The notes under the pieces: generated by a model
Told to the model about the DNA's origin: nothing
Database searches by the model: none
What the model saw: the letters and a program-made list of their open reading frames with translations, nothing else
Assembly (NCBI GenBank): GCA_016858145.1
Contig: JAEHOE010000011.1
Coordinates: 620,001 to 684,000, forward strand
Reading direction: 5' to 3'
Source of the DNA: Edaphochlamys debaryana
Taxonomy: Eukaryota; Chlorophyta; Chlorophyceae; Chlamydomonadales
Length of the DNA stretch: 64,000 nucleotides
Translations under genes and position numbers: made by a program
Shown here: positions 1 through 12,100 of the stretch, piece after piece
How positions within the stretch are numbered: the stretch's first letter is position 1
Layout of the letters: every line of letters starts with the position of its first letter

Positions 1-249
1 TACGGCAGGGCAGGGTGGTGGTGTACGTCGGGGTGCACGTGGCGGTGTTCGGCGGCGACGTGGCGTGTGGGGCGGAAGAGCGGGTCAGGTGCCTGTACGC
101 GTCGGTCCCTGTCCGTTTTACCCAACCCCAACGCATGTTCCCTGAGCCACAATGCTGCCCGCAGTGCCCTGCCCAGCCCTGCCTCTCCCCCTTCCCTCCC
201 CCTGCCCCCTGCCCCCTGCTTCCCCCCTCCCCCCCCCCGTCCCCCCCAG

Positions 250-2049
250 ATCACGGACATCAAGGAGTCGGGCCGCGCCTACAAGTTCGGCTCCCGCGCC
301 GAGCTGACGCACAAGCACCTGTCCCTGCGCGACGGCATGGGCATCACCCGCACCATGGCCATGGCCAACGTGTCCAGCAAGCCGGTGCGTGTACGGCACA
401 GTGTACGGCGCTGTACGGCACTGTACCTGCCCCCCTCCCATCTCCCCCAGGCGGCATATCCACCGGGCGCTTTCGAGCAGGCCCACGGCCCTGATGGCCT
501 GTAAGCGTTTAGGTCCCTCGCACTTAATCCTCCCACCCCCGCCCCCCCTCCCACCCCCCTCCCAGTTCGACGAGGCCGAGTACGAGCGCTACAAGCGGCA
601 CTGCGGCAAGGTGCACCGCGCGCCCATCACGCGCGAGGAGGCGGCGGCGGCGGCCAAGAAGGTGGAGGCAGCCACCAAGTGAGCGGCGGGGTGGGGGCAC
701 CGAATGGGGTGTTAGGGGCCGGCTGGGCCCAAGGTGCATGAGCAGCGCGGGATAGGAGGGACACGGACCGCTTGTCACCCACCCTGCCGTCCCTGCTGGG
801 CCTAGGCGCTCGTCTCTGGCTTGCCCTCCTCGCCACCTGCGCTGCCCCGCCCTGGCCTGCCCTTCCCCTCCAACGGCACCACCTCTACCCCCCCTTGCCC
901 CCCCCCAGCTACCGCTGGACCTCCGCCGACCTCAAGGTGGAGCTGGAGCGCAAGCGGGCGGCCAGGGCGGCCCCCGTCAACCCGGCGGCGGAGAAGGCCA
1001 TGCTCAAGCGCAGGTGGGGGTGGGGCCGCTGTGGTTTCGTGTCGTGATCCCGTACCGTGTGCACGTACTCATGCAGCCCTCTTCCTTCCCCCCTCCCCTC
1101 CCCCCCCCAGGCTGGAGCTGGCCACGGCCGCCAACAGCATCGACGAGGTGGCCATGTAAGTGGCAGCGGGGGGGGTGCGGGGCAGGAGATGTGGTGGGGG
1201 CCCGCGAGGTTGGGTGGTCCGAGTGGAGGTGGGGGTGCTCTGCAGGGTCTCTGTGTGTGGTCAGGGTGCCCTCCGCCCAACCCCCCTCCTCGAATCTGCT
1301 CCTCCCCATTCACCTAACCCACCCCAACCCCTCTGCCCCCCTCCCGCCCCCAGCCTGGAGGAGCAGCTGGCGGCCCTGGAGGCTCACATCATGAACCAGT
1401 CCAACAACAAGCGCGCGTTCGGCATGATGGACATCAACAAGCGCAACAAGCAGCACAACCTCACCGTGGCGTACAAGACCACGGCCGCGGAGGAGCACGG
1501 TGGGAGGGAGCGTCGAGGCCCTTGGAGGGGAGCTGTGGTCCGCATCTTGCTACGCCCCGCCCGGGCTTGCATGCCCCTGGTCATGCTCTGTCCGGCCCCT
1601 CATCTTCCACTCACGCCACGCTTCCCCCCTCGTCACCCCTCCCCTTCCCCTCACCGCCAGGCACGGTCGGCGACGGCGGTGCGGGCACGGACGTGTTCGG
1701 CCGCCGCGCCACCACGCTCAACATCTACTGGAAGACCAAGGGCAAGGGCGGCGACGGCGACGACGCCACCGGAGCCGCCGCGGCGGCCGCCGCTGCCGCC
1801 GCCAAGGCGGCGGTGCCCGACAAGCTGACGCGCGCGCAGCAGCGCATGGACCCCGTGGAGCTCATTCGGCAGTTGGCGCTGGACGTTGACGTCAGCCTGC
1901 TGCAGCAGGCCGCCATCACGCCCACGCTGCAGCAGCGCGTGCTGCCGGCCAAGTGGCGGCCCGCGGCCCTGGCGGCGCACCAGTTCGACCTGGCGGGCAA
2001 GAGCGTGCTCACCATTGCGGACTGGAAGCGCCGCGCGGGCGAGTACTAG
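250..2049 (+). CDS. RTF1: RTF1 homologue (Paf1 complex), 3' part
   Basis: C-terminal part of the Paf1-complex subunit Rtf1, a nuclear factor that accompanies RNA polymerase II and promotes H2B ubiquitination. I read six exons: 250-384, 566-678, 909-1013, 1111-1155, 1354-1499 and 1661-2049. All junctions are GT-AG and together they give 311 codons in one frame. The first two exons hold the end of the Plus3 domain (the stretch ending FDEAEYERYKRHCG, equivalent to the FTESEF helix of Rtf1). Exon 5 holds the family motif DINKRNKQHN, matching the YINQRNREWN region of Rtf1. An alanine-rich insert follows in exon 6. The gene enters from upstream; 1-249 looks like intron with a poly-C acceptor. Identity rests on motif order recalled from the family; confidence is high. 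Confidence 0.85.
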
Positions 2050-2755
2050 GCGTAGCGAGGGGTTGAGGGCTGAAGAAGGTGGTGGTGTAAGCGGGAGGGA
2101 CATGGCCTGCTGGGGCTGGGGTTTAGAGCGTGGTGGAAGAGCTGCTGGTGTTGGTAGATGTGGGAGGGCAGGCTCGGGGTGGCGGGGAGCGGTGGGCCTC
2201 AAGTGAGGCGGCAACGAACGAGGACACGCATTGCTGGGAGGCCATCTTGGGGTGGCGTCCGCATTGGCCCTGTGGCTGGCGCGCATGTATGAGACTTGTG
2301 TGACTAGTTGCTGCTTCCCTACGGTAGGATGTCCTGCGTTGGCTTTGGCTTTGTGGGGCGGGGTAGCTGCGGAGTCGTGGGATGTCGCGGGCCCGAGACA
2401 TGTGGTTGGGGCCCCGGGCTTGTGTTTACCCCTTGCCCCGCTCTTGTCCCCCCGGCTGCTTGTGCTTGAAGCCCTATCATTTGCACCGGGTCTCGCGCAA
2501 GGCACGCTCCATTGCCATGCAAACATTCTGTAACTAGGTCCGTTCCGCTTAAGCTTCCGTCCCCGGAGTGGATAACAGCAGAATAGAGCGCCTGCAGCGC
2601 TTAAAGCGAGAAAACAAGCGCCCAAAAAGTCGTACGACGGTGGTGCGCGTCTCCGAGTTTCGGTGCCTAGGCGCGGGAAGGCCTTGCCAACGACCGCGAA
2701 TGGACTAGCGAATCCTGAGGACAGCCCAGGGCGATTCGCATGAGGCCCTGGCGAC
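2050..2755. other. Host intergenic region / RTF1 3' UTR
   Basis: No gene seen. TGTAA, the usual polyadenylation signal of Chlamydomonas-type algae, occurs at 2086-2090 and again at 2529-2533; the second gives a 3' UTR of the usual algal length. The rest should hold the promoter of the downstream EPL1 gene. Confidence 0.4.
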
Positions 2756-5700
2756 ATGGCCACGCGAACCTCGATAAGGCCGCGCCCGGTTGACGTGGGG
2801 CGCCAGCTGACGATCGTCCGCGACGTAGCCGAACTAGACAACAACGATGAGCTCGATGGAGGCCCTGGAGCGGCTCCTGCAGCGGTCTCAGAGCAGGTCG
2901 GTCAAGGCCCGAGGCGATCGAGTAGCTTGAACCTGTTGACGCGCGAACTTGCCGCGCGACCCCACAAAACTCGAACGCCTTCGTTGCCTTCATTTTGTCC
3001 TCTATTTAGCGGGACCGGTCTGGCCCCTGCGCGGGTGCGCTGGTCTCTGGCGCCATCAATGTCGGCGGGGGGGACACGGTCTTTCCCCCCTCCCCCCCCC
3101 CACCTGACACGGTCCCAGTGCCTCTCCCTTCGGCTCCGCACCAGCACCTAATTTGAGGCGAAATTGTAAGTATTGTATCCCCCTGCAGGCTGCCGCCGCG
3201 GGGCACCAGAAGAAGAAGAAGGAGGTGAAAGAAATCCCGGTGCCAGAGGTCCGGATAGTGGCGGGGTACACTCGCGAGTACCTGCCGCTCTTCCGAATAC
3301 CGGAGACGTACATCCGATCAAAGGGTGGGTCTGCGGCTCTAACACAGGGGAAGGGCCTGCGACTCTGCACCCGAAGCGGGAAGGACTCGGGGTCCCGGGC
3401 TGCGCGCGGTGGCGGGCCCCACCGGGCCTCAAGCGCCTCCTCTCACTCCCAGCGCACCTTCCTCCCCACCACTGTGCCCTCCCCTCTCACCCACCGCTCT
3501 GCCTTACCGTTACGGCAACCCTCCGCAACGTAGGGGGCATCGGGTGGACCCCGGACGTGTACTGCGAGTACGACCTGGACGGGGAGGACGAGGACTGGCT
3601 GGACGCCTTCAACGCGGGCGAGGCCAACCGCCTGAGCGAGGAGAAGTTCGAGCTCATGCTGTGGCGCCTGGAGACGGCCAACGCGGAGGCCAACCAGCGG
3701 CTCATGGCGGAGCCGGGTAGGAGGGGGAGGTTCAGGGGCGGACGAGGAGGGGGGCAGGCAGGGGGTTGAGGGGCGGACGAGGAGGGGGGCAGGGGGTTGA
3801 GGGGTAAAGCATGATGCCGAGGGCAGGCGGGGATGCGTCCGGAGACTGAACCCTGGCGGCGACAGTTGTCATTCTATGACGTCTTCTCTTCTCCAGCGCC
3901 CGCGCTCCACGCCGCCTGGAGCGTTCCCACTGGTCGGCCGCCCTTGCCCCGCCTGGCCCCTGCCCTGCCCGCGGGCCCCCCACCTTTCCCCCCTTTTCCC
4001 CCTCCCCCATCTTCCTCCGCCTCACCCGCCTCACCCCACTTCCCCGAACTCCGCAGGCTACGCCACGGACTGGCGCCTGCTGCCGGCCGCAGTGGCCGCC
4101 ACCTCCAACATGACCCGCGACGAGGCGCTGTCGGTGCTGCGGAAGCACGCATGCGCGCGGGACCCCATCCTGGCCGCAGTGTACGACTACTGGAAGGGGA
4201 AACGCGAGCGCATGGGGAAACCCATCATGCGGCGGCTGCAGGTGCGGCCGTGCGGCGGGGGTATGGAGCAGGGGGGCAAGGGGGCAGGCAGGCGGGGATG
4301 GTAAGGGCGGGGTGTGCGCGGGCGGAGGGAGGCGAGGGAGGGAGCCGGGATGGTGCGGAGGGGTGCGAAGGAGTGAGGAAGTGGGAGGTACAGGGCGCTT
4401 TCTTGATCCCCGCTCCTGTCACCCCGCAGGCGCCCACCAACCCCAGCGACACCAACCCCTACAACGTCTTCAGGTGGGTGGGCAAGGAGCCCTGAGACCG
4501 GGCCAGGCTTCCGTCTGCACCGAACGGGCTGCCTGCCAACAGCACACGTTTAAGGAAGAATCCATGCACCTCTAGTCCCCGCTCAGCCCTCGTGAGACCG
4601 CTGCCCGGTCCCCGGCCCTCCTCTACTGGCACTCGGGAGCGGCGCTTCCGCATTCGCTGTGCCCCTTAACTCTGCCTCTGCCTCCGCTGCCCCGCATCCT
4701 GCGGCCCGCAGGCCCCGCGAGCGTGTGAACCGGCCGCAGACGCGGCGGCGGCGCGAGAACACGCAGGACTGCCTGGACAAGCTGCGGCAGATCCGGGAGA
4801 GCATGCTCAAGGTGGGGCCGCAGGGGCCGGACCCTCCTGGACCTTGGACCTTGTGGCAGCTCTGCAGGGCGCCAGCAGAGGGGTCCAGCCACCCCTTCTG
4901 ATCCCTCATCCGCACCCCGCTCCCTGCAGTCGCTGGAGATGACGGAGCTGCTCACGTTCCGGGAGGCGCGGAAGCGGGACATGCACGTGAGCACGTGGGG
5001 GACAGAGGGGCCGCAGCTGGGCGGCTGAGCCCTGCAGTGGTGGGCGGAAGTCAACGCGCTCATGTGGGGGCCTTGCCGTCGACCACCCAGGGTCCTGAGG
5101 GTGCAGGCGTCTAAAGTCAGTAAAATTGCTCTACCAAGCTCGGTTCAGGAACTGATTCTCACCCCGCTCGCAACACCCCCGCCACCCTGCTCTTCCCCTC
5201 CCACCCCACAGCGCCTGGACGTGGACCTGCACCGCTACCAACTGGCCCGGCACCACCAGCCGCCCGCCGCCCTGGCGCTGGTGGAGGCGGACGCACGGGC
5301 GCTGCTGGCGGAGACGCAGGCGCGGAGCAGGCAGGGGGAGAGCAGGTGCGGAGGAGGGGGGCCGGGGGAGGTTGGGCTGGGCGCGGCAGGGCGGGGAGGG
5401 AGGGAGGGTGGGAGGTCGCTTGTGACGTGACCTAGCGGCGCCGTGGGCGGTACTGGCAGCTGCTGGCGCGGGCCTGTGGGTTCGGGGGAAGGGAGGCACT
5501 GCACCGGGTGCATGTTGTCGTGTCCCCCGCACTTCGTGTCTCCCGCCCACGCTGCCGTACCGCATCCTGCCGTACCGCCAGGCTGCGGTCGTACCTGGAC
5601 AACGCCGCCTCGCTGGGCGCCTCGCCCACCTCGTACGACATCCCGCTGCGGCGGGCGCTGCTGCGCAAGCGGCGGCGGCTGGACATGGAGGGCTGCATCA

Positions 5701-7160
5701 ACGGCGAGGCCATCTCGCGCCTGCCGCCGCAGCCCCTGCCCGCGGACGACGAAATGCTCCACCTCTTCACACCCGACGTGGCCAAACTGGCCGGCGCGCC
5801 GCCGCCGCAGGCGCCTGGCACGAGCCTCGCCACGCTGGCCCTGGGCGCTGCGGCGGGGAACGGCGGCGGCGGCTCGCGGCCACCGCTCATCGCTCTCAAT
5901 CCCGCCCTGGACCTCCGTTGCGTGCGGGCGCGGGTTTCGCGGTGCGGGCGGACGATGATCACGCGGTGCGATCCGCTGACGCTAGAGCCACACAGTCCGA
6001 TGGAGCCGCCGGGGACGAGCGGGCCGGGACCCGCCGCGGCGGCGGCGGCAGGCGTGACGGCGCCGCCGCCGGTCCCGGCGACGCTGGTGGTGGCGGCGCG
6101 GCACCCGATGCTCATCTCGTCCCAAACGCCGAGCGTCCCGTGGGCTGCGACGTTGGATCTGGATCTGTTGCCGGAGGGCATCGTGGACAAAGCCGTACTG
6201 CGGTCGCAACGGGATCGGCGGTTAAACGCCGAGCGGTACAACGCCGCCACGCTACGGCAGGCGCAGCAGCAGGTGACGCAGCAGGCGGCGGGCGGGGTGG
6301 TTGGCGCGACGAGCGTGGCGGGCGCGGCGGCGGCGGCAGCAGCGGCGGCGGCGGGGGTAGCAGCAGCAGCGGCGACGGGCGCAGCGGCGGCGGCAGGTGG
6401 GGCAGGAGCGCCTGGCAGCGGCTCGCCGGCAGGCGCCGCCGCCACCGCCGCCGCGGGCGCACCAGCCGCTGTAGCATCGACACCAGCGGCCGTTCTGGCG
6501 ACGGCAGGGGCGGCGATAACGCCGGTCGGGGCCGCACGGCCGCCGCCGCCCACCATGCCGCTAGGAGGAGCCCCGGCAGGGACCCTCCCACACGTGCAAC
6601 CCTCCAACGGAGCACCGGCGGGCACCCTGCCCCACGTCGCCCCAGGCGCGCCGGCGCCGGTGCTACCGCCCGTCGCCGGCGCGGCGCCGTTGGGGGCTGG
6701 CGTGCCGGGGGTAGCGCCGCTGGCAGGGGCCGCGGCACATACGCCCGGCGCGGCGGTGGGTGTGGGCCAGGCGGCGGCGCGCAAGGTGCCCAAAGTGGCG
6801 GGCGCGCCCGCGCTGGGGGGCGCGGCGGCGGGCGCGGGAGTGGCTCGGTCGCCGGCCAATGCGGGGGGGGCGGTCAAGCAGGTGAGCGGCAAGTGCGGAG
6901 GGGGCTGGGACCTACTGAGCTATGGGTAGGGGTTTGGTGAAGGGGCATGTGCGGGGCTGCTGTCACGACATTGGCGGTTGGGCATATTTTCTCGGCTGAG
7001 ATGCCACACGCCAGTAGTTGCCTCGGCCAGGACGCTCAGGCGGGAGAGGGAGCACCGCGCATAACCCTTGGCACCACTGTTTCCCTATTCGGCCCTGCAG
7101 ACGCCCAACGGGGAGACCGTCATTCCGCCCAACACCACGGTCCCAATGGACACGCTCTGA
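2756..7160 (+). CDS. EPL1: Enhancer of polycomb-like protein (NuA4 subunit)
   Basis: Homologue of Epl1/Enhancer of polycomb, the scaffold of the NuA4 histone acetyltransferase. Ten exons: 2756-2896, 3189-3324, 3534-3716, 4057-4241, 4430-4473, 4712-4811, 4930-4986, 5212-5345, 5582-6881, 7101-7160. The sum is exactly 780 codons, which supports the model. The N-terminus reads MATRTSIRPRPVDVG, the EPcA start (SFRARALD in animals). Then come IPVPEV, the acidic YDLDGEDEDW box, a VYDYWKGKRE helix (animal VYEYWIKKRK) and NPSDTNPYNVFR (TNDPYVAFR in animals). The last long exon is a low-complexity Ala/Gly/Pro tail. Start chosen because it begins the conserved N-terminal block. Confidence 0.9.
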
Positions 7161-9120
7161 AGCCGCAGCGCGCTGACTGGGCCGAACCAGAGGGTTCATG
7201 GCCAGGGCCATAAGCGGCCGATGGCCGGGCGCTCCAGGCTTCTGTGACCCAGATCGGACCCTGAGGCGCTGCCAGATCCTGTCGGGCTAGCGGTTAGCTG
7301 GCCATGGCCGGACCGGACCGACGGACCGGAGGCCCTGCTGCTGCTGGGCGGAACAGCGATGGCACCAGGGCGTGAGGCGAGGCGGCCACGTGCCTGCCCC
7401 GGGGCGGCTCGCCGGTTATCGGACCCGGCCGGAAGGCCCCCCGTCGTGCGGACGTCCTTGGGGCGTCCTGTGTGGCGCTTCTCGCGGCGCTCGCCGCTGT
7501 CACACTTGCCTGCAACGCAGCAGGCCGCGGCCCCCGCCCCGGCCGAGCGGTGGCTGGGCCTCAGCGCACGAGGCACGGGCTCTGGGCGGATGCAGGCCTG
7601 TGGGCGAGCCGGAGTTGGAGCGGCAGTAGGGGCTGTGCGGGCCGGATCGGACGGGCGGTGGTCAGGATGGGGGTTGGCAAGGCGGACTCGTGATGCTTTG
7701 GGGCGGTGGGGCTAATAGCGCGCGCGTTGCGTGGGACGGGATCAAGGGGCAGGGGCTGCAGGTGTATCCAGTGTAGGGAGCGAAGGCAGGAACGGGGTGG
7801 AGAGGGCAGCGGCGCATCTCGCACGGCCGGTGGGAGTTTACAGAGTAGGGCGTGGCTTCATGTGGGTCGGGGTTCGTGTGGGAGGACTGCTGGGGAGGGC
7901 CGGGTGCTCACGCTGATTGAGGCCTGGCCTGTCCTTGTGGTGACGCGGCGCAGAAGGCGCAAGCGTTACAAGGAATGACGTGGGAGAACGGGGGCGCTCT
8001 GTGAGGGCGCCGGGGGAGCTTCCGTTTCTAGGGAGGCTGGGAGTCACGGGCATTTGGCGGTCGCACGGATGTTAACATGCGCGCTGGAGACTGACAATGT
8101 GTGGCCCCTGAGAGTCCCTTCGATGTGGGTTGGGCCTCTAGGCATGGGGTTCGCACGTATGCTGCTGGGCTGGAGCCTCGGCGCGCTCGGATGTATTCCC
8201 GCGAAGAGAGAGCCTGTGCGCTAGCCGGGTGCCGCTGACGTGGACTGTCCACCGTCGCGTGCCCTTCGGCGCAAGGGTTGTATGGTATCGTCACAGGGCT
8301 GAGAGTTGAGCGTCCCTCATAGCTGGGCATGAAGTGTCCGAGTGCCAATCACCCCTTCTCCCAAGAGCCAATAGCTCAAGACGCAGACTCTTGCAGGGCA
8401 TGCAGCAGTCACCAAAGTGTCAGCTCTAACGGGACTGCAATGGGCTGGCCTCAGGTGCTTTTAATGCCCTGTAGACCCTGCGCTCGTCCTCGCCCCTCCA
8501 CATGGACAGCTGCACGCCAACCGGCAAGTGGGCAACAGCTCCGCATCCTTCACCCGCAGACATGAGCCCCTTTCACGTGTCAGCTTCCCTTGCTGCGGCC
8601 ACCAGCAATATGACCTCGCACCCGTCCTCCAGACAACGTGGCTTTCTTTGAAACCCCGTCAGGCCTCCCAACTGCCTCCTCGCCGCCGCCAACTACAGCA
8701 CACCAGCTCATCATGTTCTATTCACGCTACCTCCTGTCCGGCAGCGACTCTATCAGCAGGCACTCTCCACGTAGCTCAGAGTAGGGGTCGCTGCGCTCGA
8801 GACCTGGCGTCACAAAAGGACCATCTGCAGCCCCTCGGAAGCTATGCTTGCTCTAGGCATGCTTGCTCCAGGCATGCACGGCCGTGCAACCCAGCGCCGC
8901 AATGCCTGTTTCCATTGGCCCCAAATCTCCATATGCTTCACGTGCTCCTGCCATGCCCACGGCAGGGCCCCATGCAACCCGCTCACTGGGACCTTGCTCC
9001 AGGCATGCATGGCAGTGCAACCCCGCGCCGCAACGCGCAGGCGTGCTTCCACTGGCCCCAATGCTCCCTACGACTCCGGGTACCCCAAGCATGCCCAGGG
9101 CATGGCCCCATGCAAATCGC
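7161..9120. other. Host intergenic region with duplicated remnants
   Basis: No convincing gene. 7680-7880 resembles 13880-14050 and 18720-18905 (shared blocks such as the GGCAGGGCAGCGGC-like stretch and GGTGGGAGTTTA). 8640-9120 resembles 14046-14374. These are edges of the MYND-gene duplication unit. About 760 bp (7880-8640) has no counterpart in the second copy, and both ends of that gap carry CGTGGCTT, so it may have been lost by recombination between short direct repeats. Confidence 0.5.
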
Positions 9121-12100
9121 TCACAGCCCTTGCTCTGCCGTGCCCTGGGCGGCCCGCACCGCCGCCGCCATGGCCTTGCAGTCCGCCTTGTGGCCCGAGC
9201 GCCAGTGGGCGGACTGGCACCCCTCCCCGCAGTACCGCACCGCCTTGCAGCCGCCGCACTGCTTCAGCGGCAGGGCACCCTCGCTCGCGCCGCCAAACTC
9301 GCAGCAGCCCGGGTTGCCGCACACGCGCAGCCTCGCCAGCGTCAGGGCCGCCGGGGGCACGGCCAGCGGGGGCGGCAGCGGCGCCTCCACGAGCCCCATG
9401 TCGGGCTGCAGCTCGCCGCCGCTAGCGGCTCCATCGTCAGCGGAAGCGCCGGCCGCACCAGAGGCGCCAAAGCACGAGGAGCCCCGGTAGTGCCTGGCCG
9501 CGCGGAGGTACCCGCCATCTGGGTCGTCGCTGGCGAGCACCTCCTGAGGGCAGCCCAGCACCACGCCCGGGTGCGGGCTGCACGCGGCGGCGAGCAGCAG
9601 GCGACCGTCCGCCTGCGCTGAGGGCGCCGCTCTGGGCAGCAGCCCCGACCGGACCAGCTCCTCCAGGCAGCCCAGCTCGCCCGCCTCGAGCCCCACCCCC
9701 GCCAGGGACCCCTGCACGTCCGCGTGCAGCGGCTCGGGCCCGGCCGGGACCAGCCAGGCCCGGGCGCGGCCGCTGAGCTCGGGGTGCGAGGATAGGTCGT
9801 ACAGCGCCTGCACGACCCCGGTAGCGAGCCGCTCGGAGAGTATGCTATGGGGCGCCGGCCCGGAACCTTGGGGGATCCGGGGGGCGCAGAGCAGCTTGCA
9901 GACCGCCGCCAGCAGGCGGTGCGGCTGGCAGGCCAGGAGCTGCGGCACGGCCAGGAAACCTGGCTCTTGGGCGGCCGTGCAGCAGTGGTCCAGGCACTCG
10001 AGCAAGGCGGCTGTGGTGCAACTGCGAAACGATGTCAGCTTAGGGGCCAGCGATGCATCCGCGGGTAGGGGCAAGCGCGCGAGGTCGGTCGCCACCTGAG
10101 TGGCCAGGCGGCACAGGGATCGCAGCGCGAAGGCCTCCAGCTCTGCAAGCAGGAGTGCCTCTGCCTCGCCGCCGCCACCGCAGCGCGCAGCCGTGCTGCA
10201 CGGCAGACTCGTGGCAACCGCAGCGGTTGGCGCGGTCAGCGACGATGCGTCTGACTCCGAGCCGTCGGCCGAAGCGGCAGGCGGAGCGCAGGTGAAGGTT
10301 TCGACCTGGGCCCCCCGGTCTGCATGCGAGATGGCCTTGCCGTACTGCTTTCGCACGAGGGCGAGGGCCGACAAGGTCGCCATCACGGCCTTTGTTGCGC
10401 CGTCACTGCAGCTGGGCCCTAGGTAGTGGTCTGGGTCGGGCGGCCCCGCCGCAGCCCGGGCCTCCAGCTGCCGAGCAAGGGCGGCCGCGCGCTTGGCCAG
10501 CGTCAGCACGGCGCCGCCCGCCCCAGCCAGGACCGGCTTGCAGCCCGCAGGCACCGGCGACATGAGTGGCAGGTTCCACGCATACATCGGAAAGCACACG
10601 CCGAAGAGTTTCAGACAGAGCGCGGCAGCGCATTGCTGGCTGGGAGCCGGGTCCCCGAGTGCACGGACGGGCTTCCGGGCAGCAATGGCCAGGCGCAGGA
10701 TGCGGTCTGTGCTGGACCCCAGACCGGCGCGCTGCAGCCGGGCCTTGACTTCTTCGTCGCTCGCCGCAGCGCCAAACAGTACATCTGGGAAGGGGGGCAG
10801 GACGGTGGAAACGAAAAGGTCAGAAATGCAGATCCTGGCGCGTAGGAATGTCCAGGGGAAGTGTTGTCGACACGCCTGGGAATCAAAAGCGTGACGTAGC
10901 GAGGGTCAGCAACGCAGGTCCTGGCGCTCGCCTCTACCCTAGAATCGAGCAGTGCGCCCCCGGGCGCATGCACGGGACTCGGCCCGACTCCTGCCTTCGC
11001 GTAGCTCCCCTTGTCCAAGCTCACCGTCGCAACCCGGAACCTCGACTGGCTTCACGAGCTGCTCAAGGCAGCTGAAGCTGATATCTGCCGCTGCCCAGGG
11101 GCTCGTCCCCCGCAGAATTTCACCACCCTGCACGCATAGGTCCATGTTGCATGAAAAGCTAGCATGCCATATCCGCCACATCCGCTATGAGAAATTAAGA
11201 CAGGGCCAGGTGGCACTACGTGCCTGTTCAGTGCCAATTGCGCGGCGGGCCTCTGTGCTGCCAGTGCTGACGGCGTCCTCCACTGCGCCCGTGTGCAGCG
11301 CCGCAGACCACGCCAGCGCCTCGGCCCAGTGCGGTACCGCCTCCGCCGGGGCGTCGGCGGACAGGTCTGGCTCTGAGGGCATGAGCAGACGCGCTGCTTT
11401 CTGCATGGGACGGGCAAACGTACAACGAAAGGAACGCGGAGTGGAATGAGAGGCTGTGGCGGTTTAGGCATTCTGGGCACCACCCCCGGAAAGGGGACAA
11501 GTGCTGGTGGGGGCTCACCAAGGGGCTGAACCTCCACTGAGGCTGCGTGCAGTACCGGTAGGGGTTGTGGCCCTGCCCTTGACCCAGGCTGAGGCGGCAC
11601 AGGGCCTCGGCGGTGCGGGCGGCCAGCCTGGCCATGTGCTCCTCCGGCCCGCGGCCCGACGGGCCGCGCAGGGGACTGGCGCGCAGGCCGGACTGTTGGC
11701 CGTGCCGGGCCCGCTGCCATGGCCCCAGCGCCGCAGTCGCGACACTGAAGTGCAGGTCCTGCAGCTCGCTCGCCACTCTGTCCTCCATCATCTCGGCTTC
11801 CACACTCTGGATGCAGCAGCCCGTCCAATCTCCCTTCAGCCACTCCAGCCGGCGCCTCCACTGGCCGTGCGAAGGTCCGTGCCCGCTGCTGCTGCTGGTG
11901 CTGCCGCCGCCCTGGCCACTGCCGCTGCCGCCGTAGCTGCCCTCGTCGGACTGCTCGCTCAGGGGCTCCATGCCGGCGTGGGCCCACACGCTCTCCAGCA
12001 TCGCCATCCGCAGCGCACCCACGTCCGGGTGGCTGAGGGCCTTCGTAAAGTTATTGGCGGCGACGCCGCAAGACGATGCCGGGAACGTCGTGAAGACCGT

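Noticed and set aside
5918..6940. Gly/Arg-rich ORFs in other frames of the EPL1 last exon
   Set aside because: Alternate-frame readings of an Ala/Gly-rich exon in GC-rich DNA; the EPL1 exon totals confirm the chosen frame.
8528..9490. Plus-strand ORFs opposite the MYND genes
   Set aside because: Antisense of the conserved MYND finger exon and its 3' flank, present again at 14252-14875 only because of the duplication.
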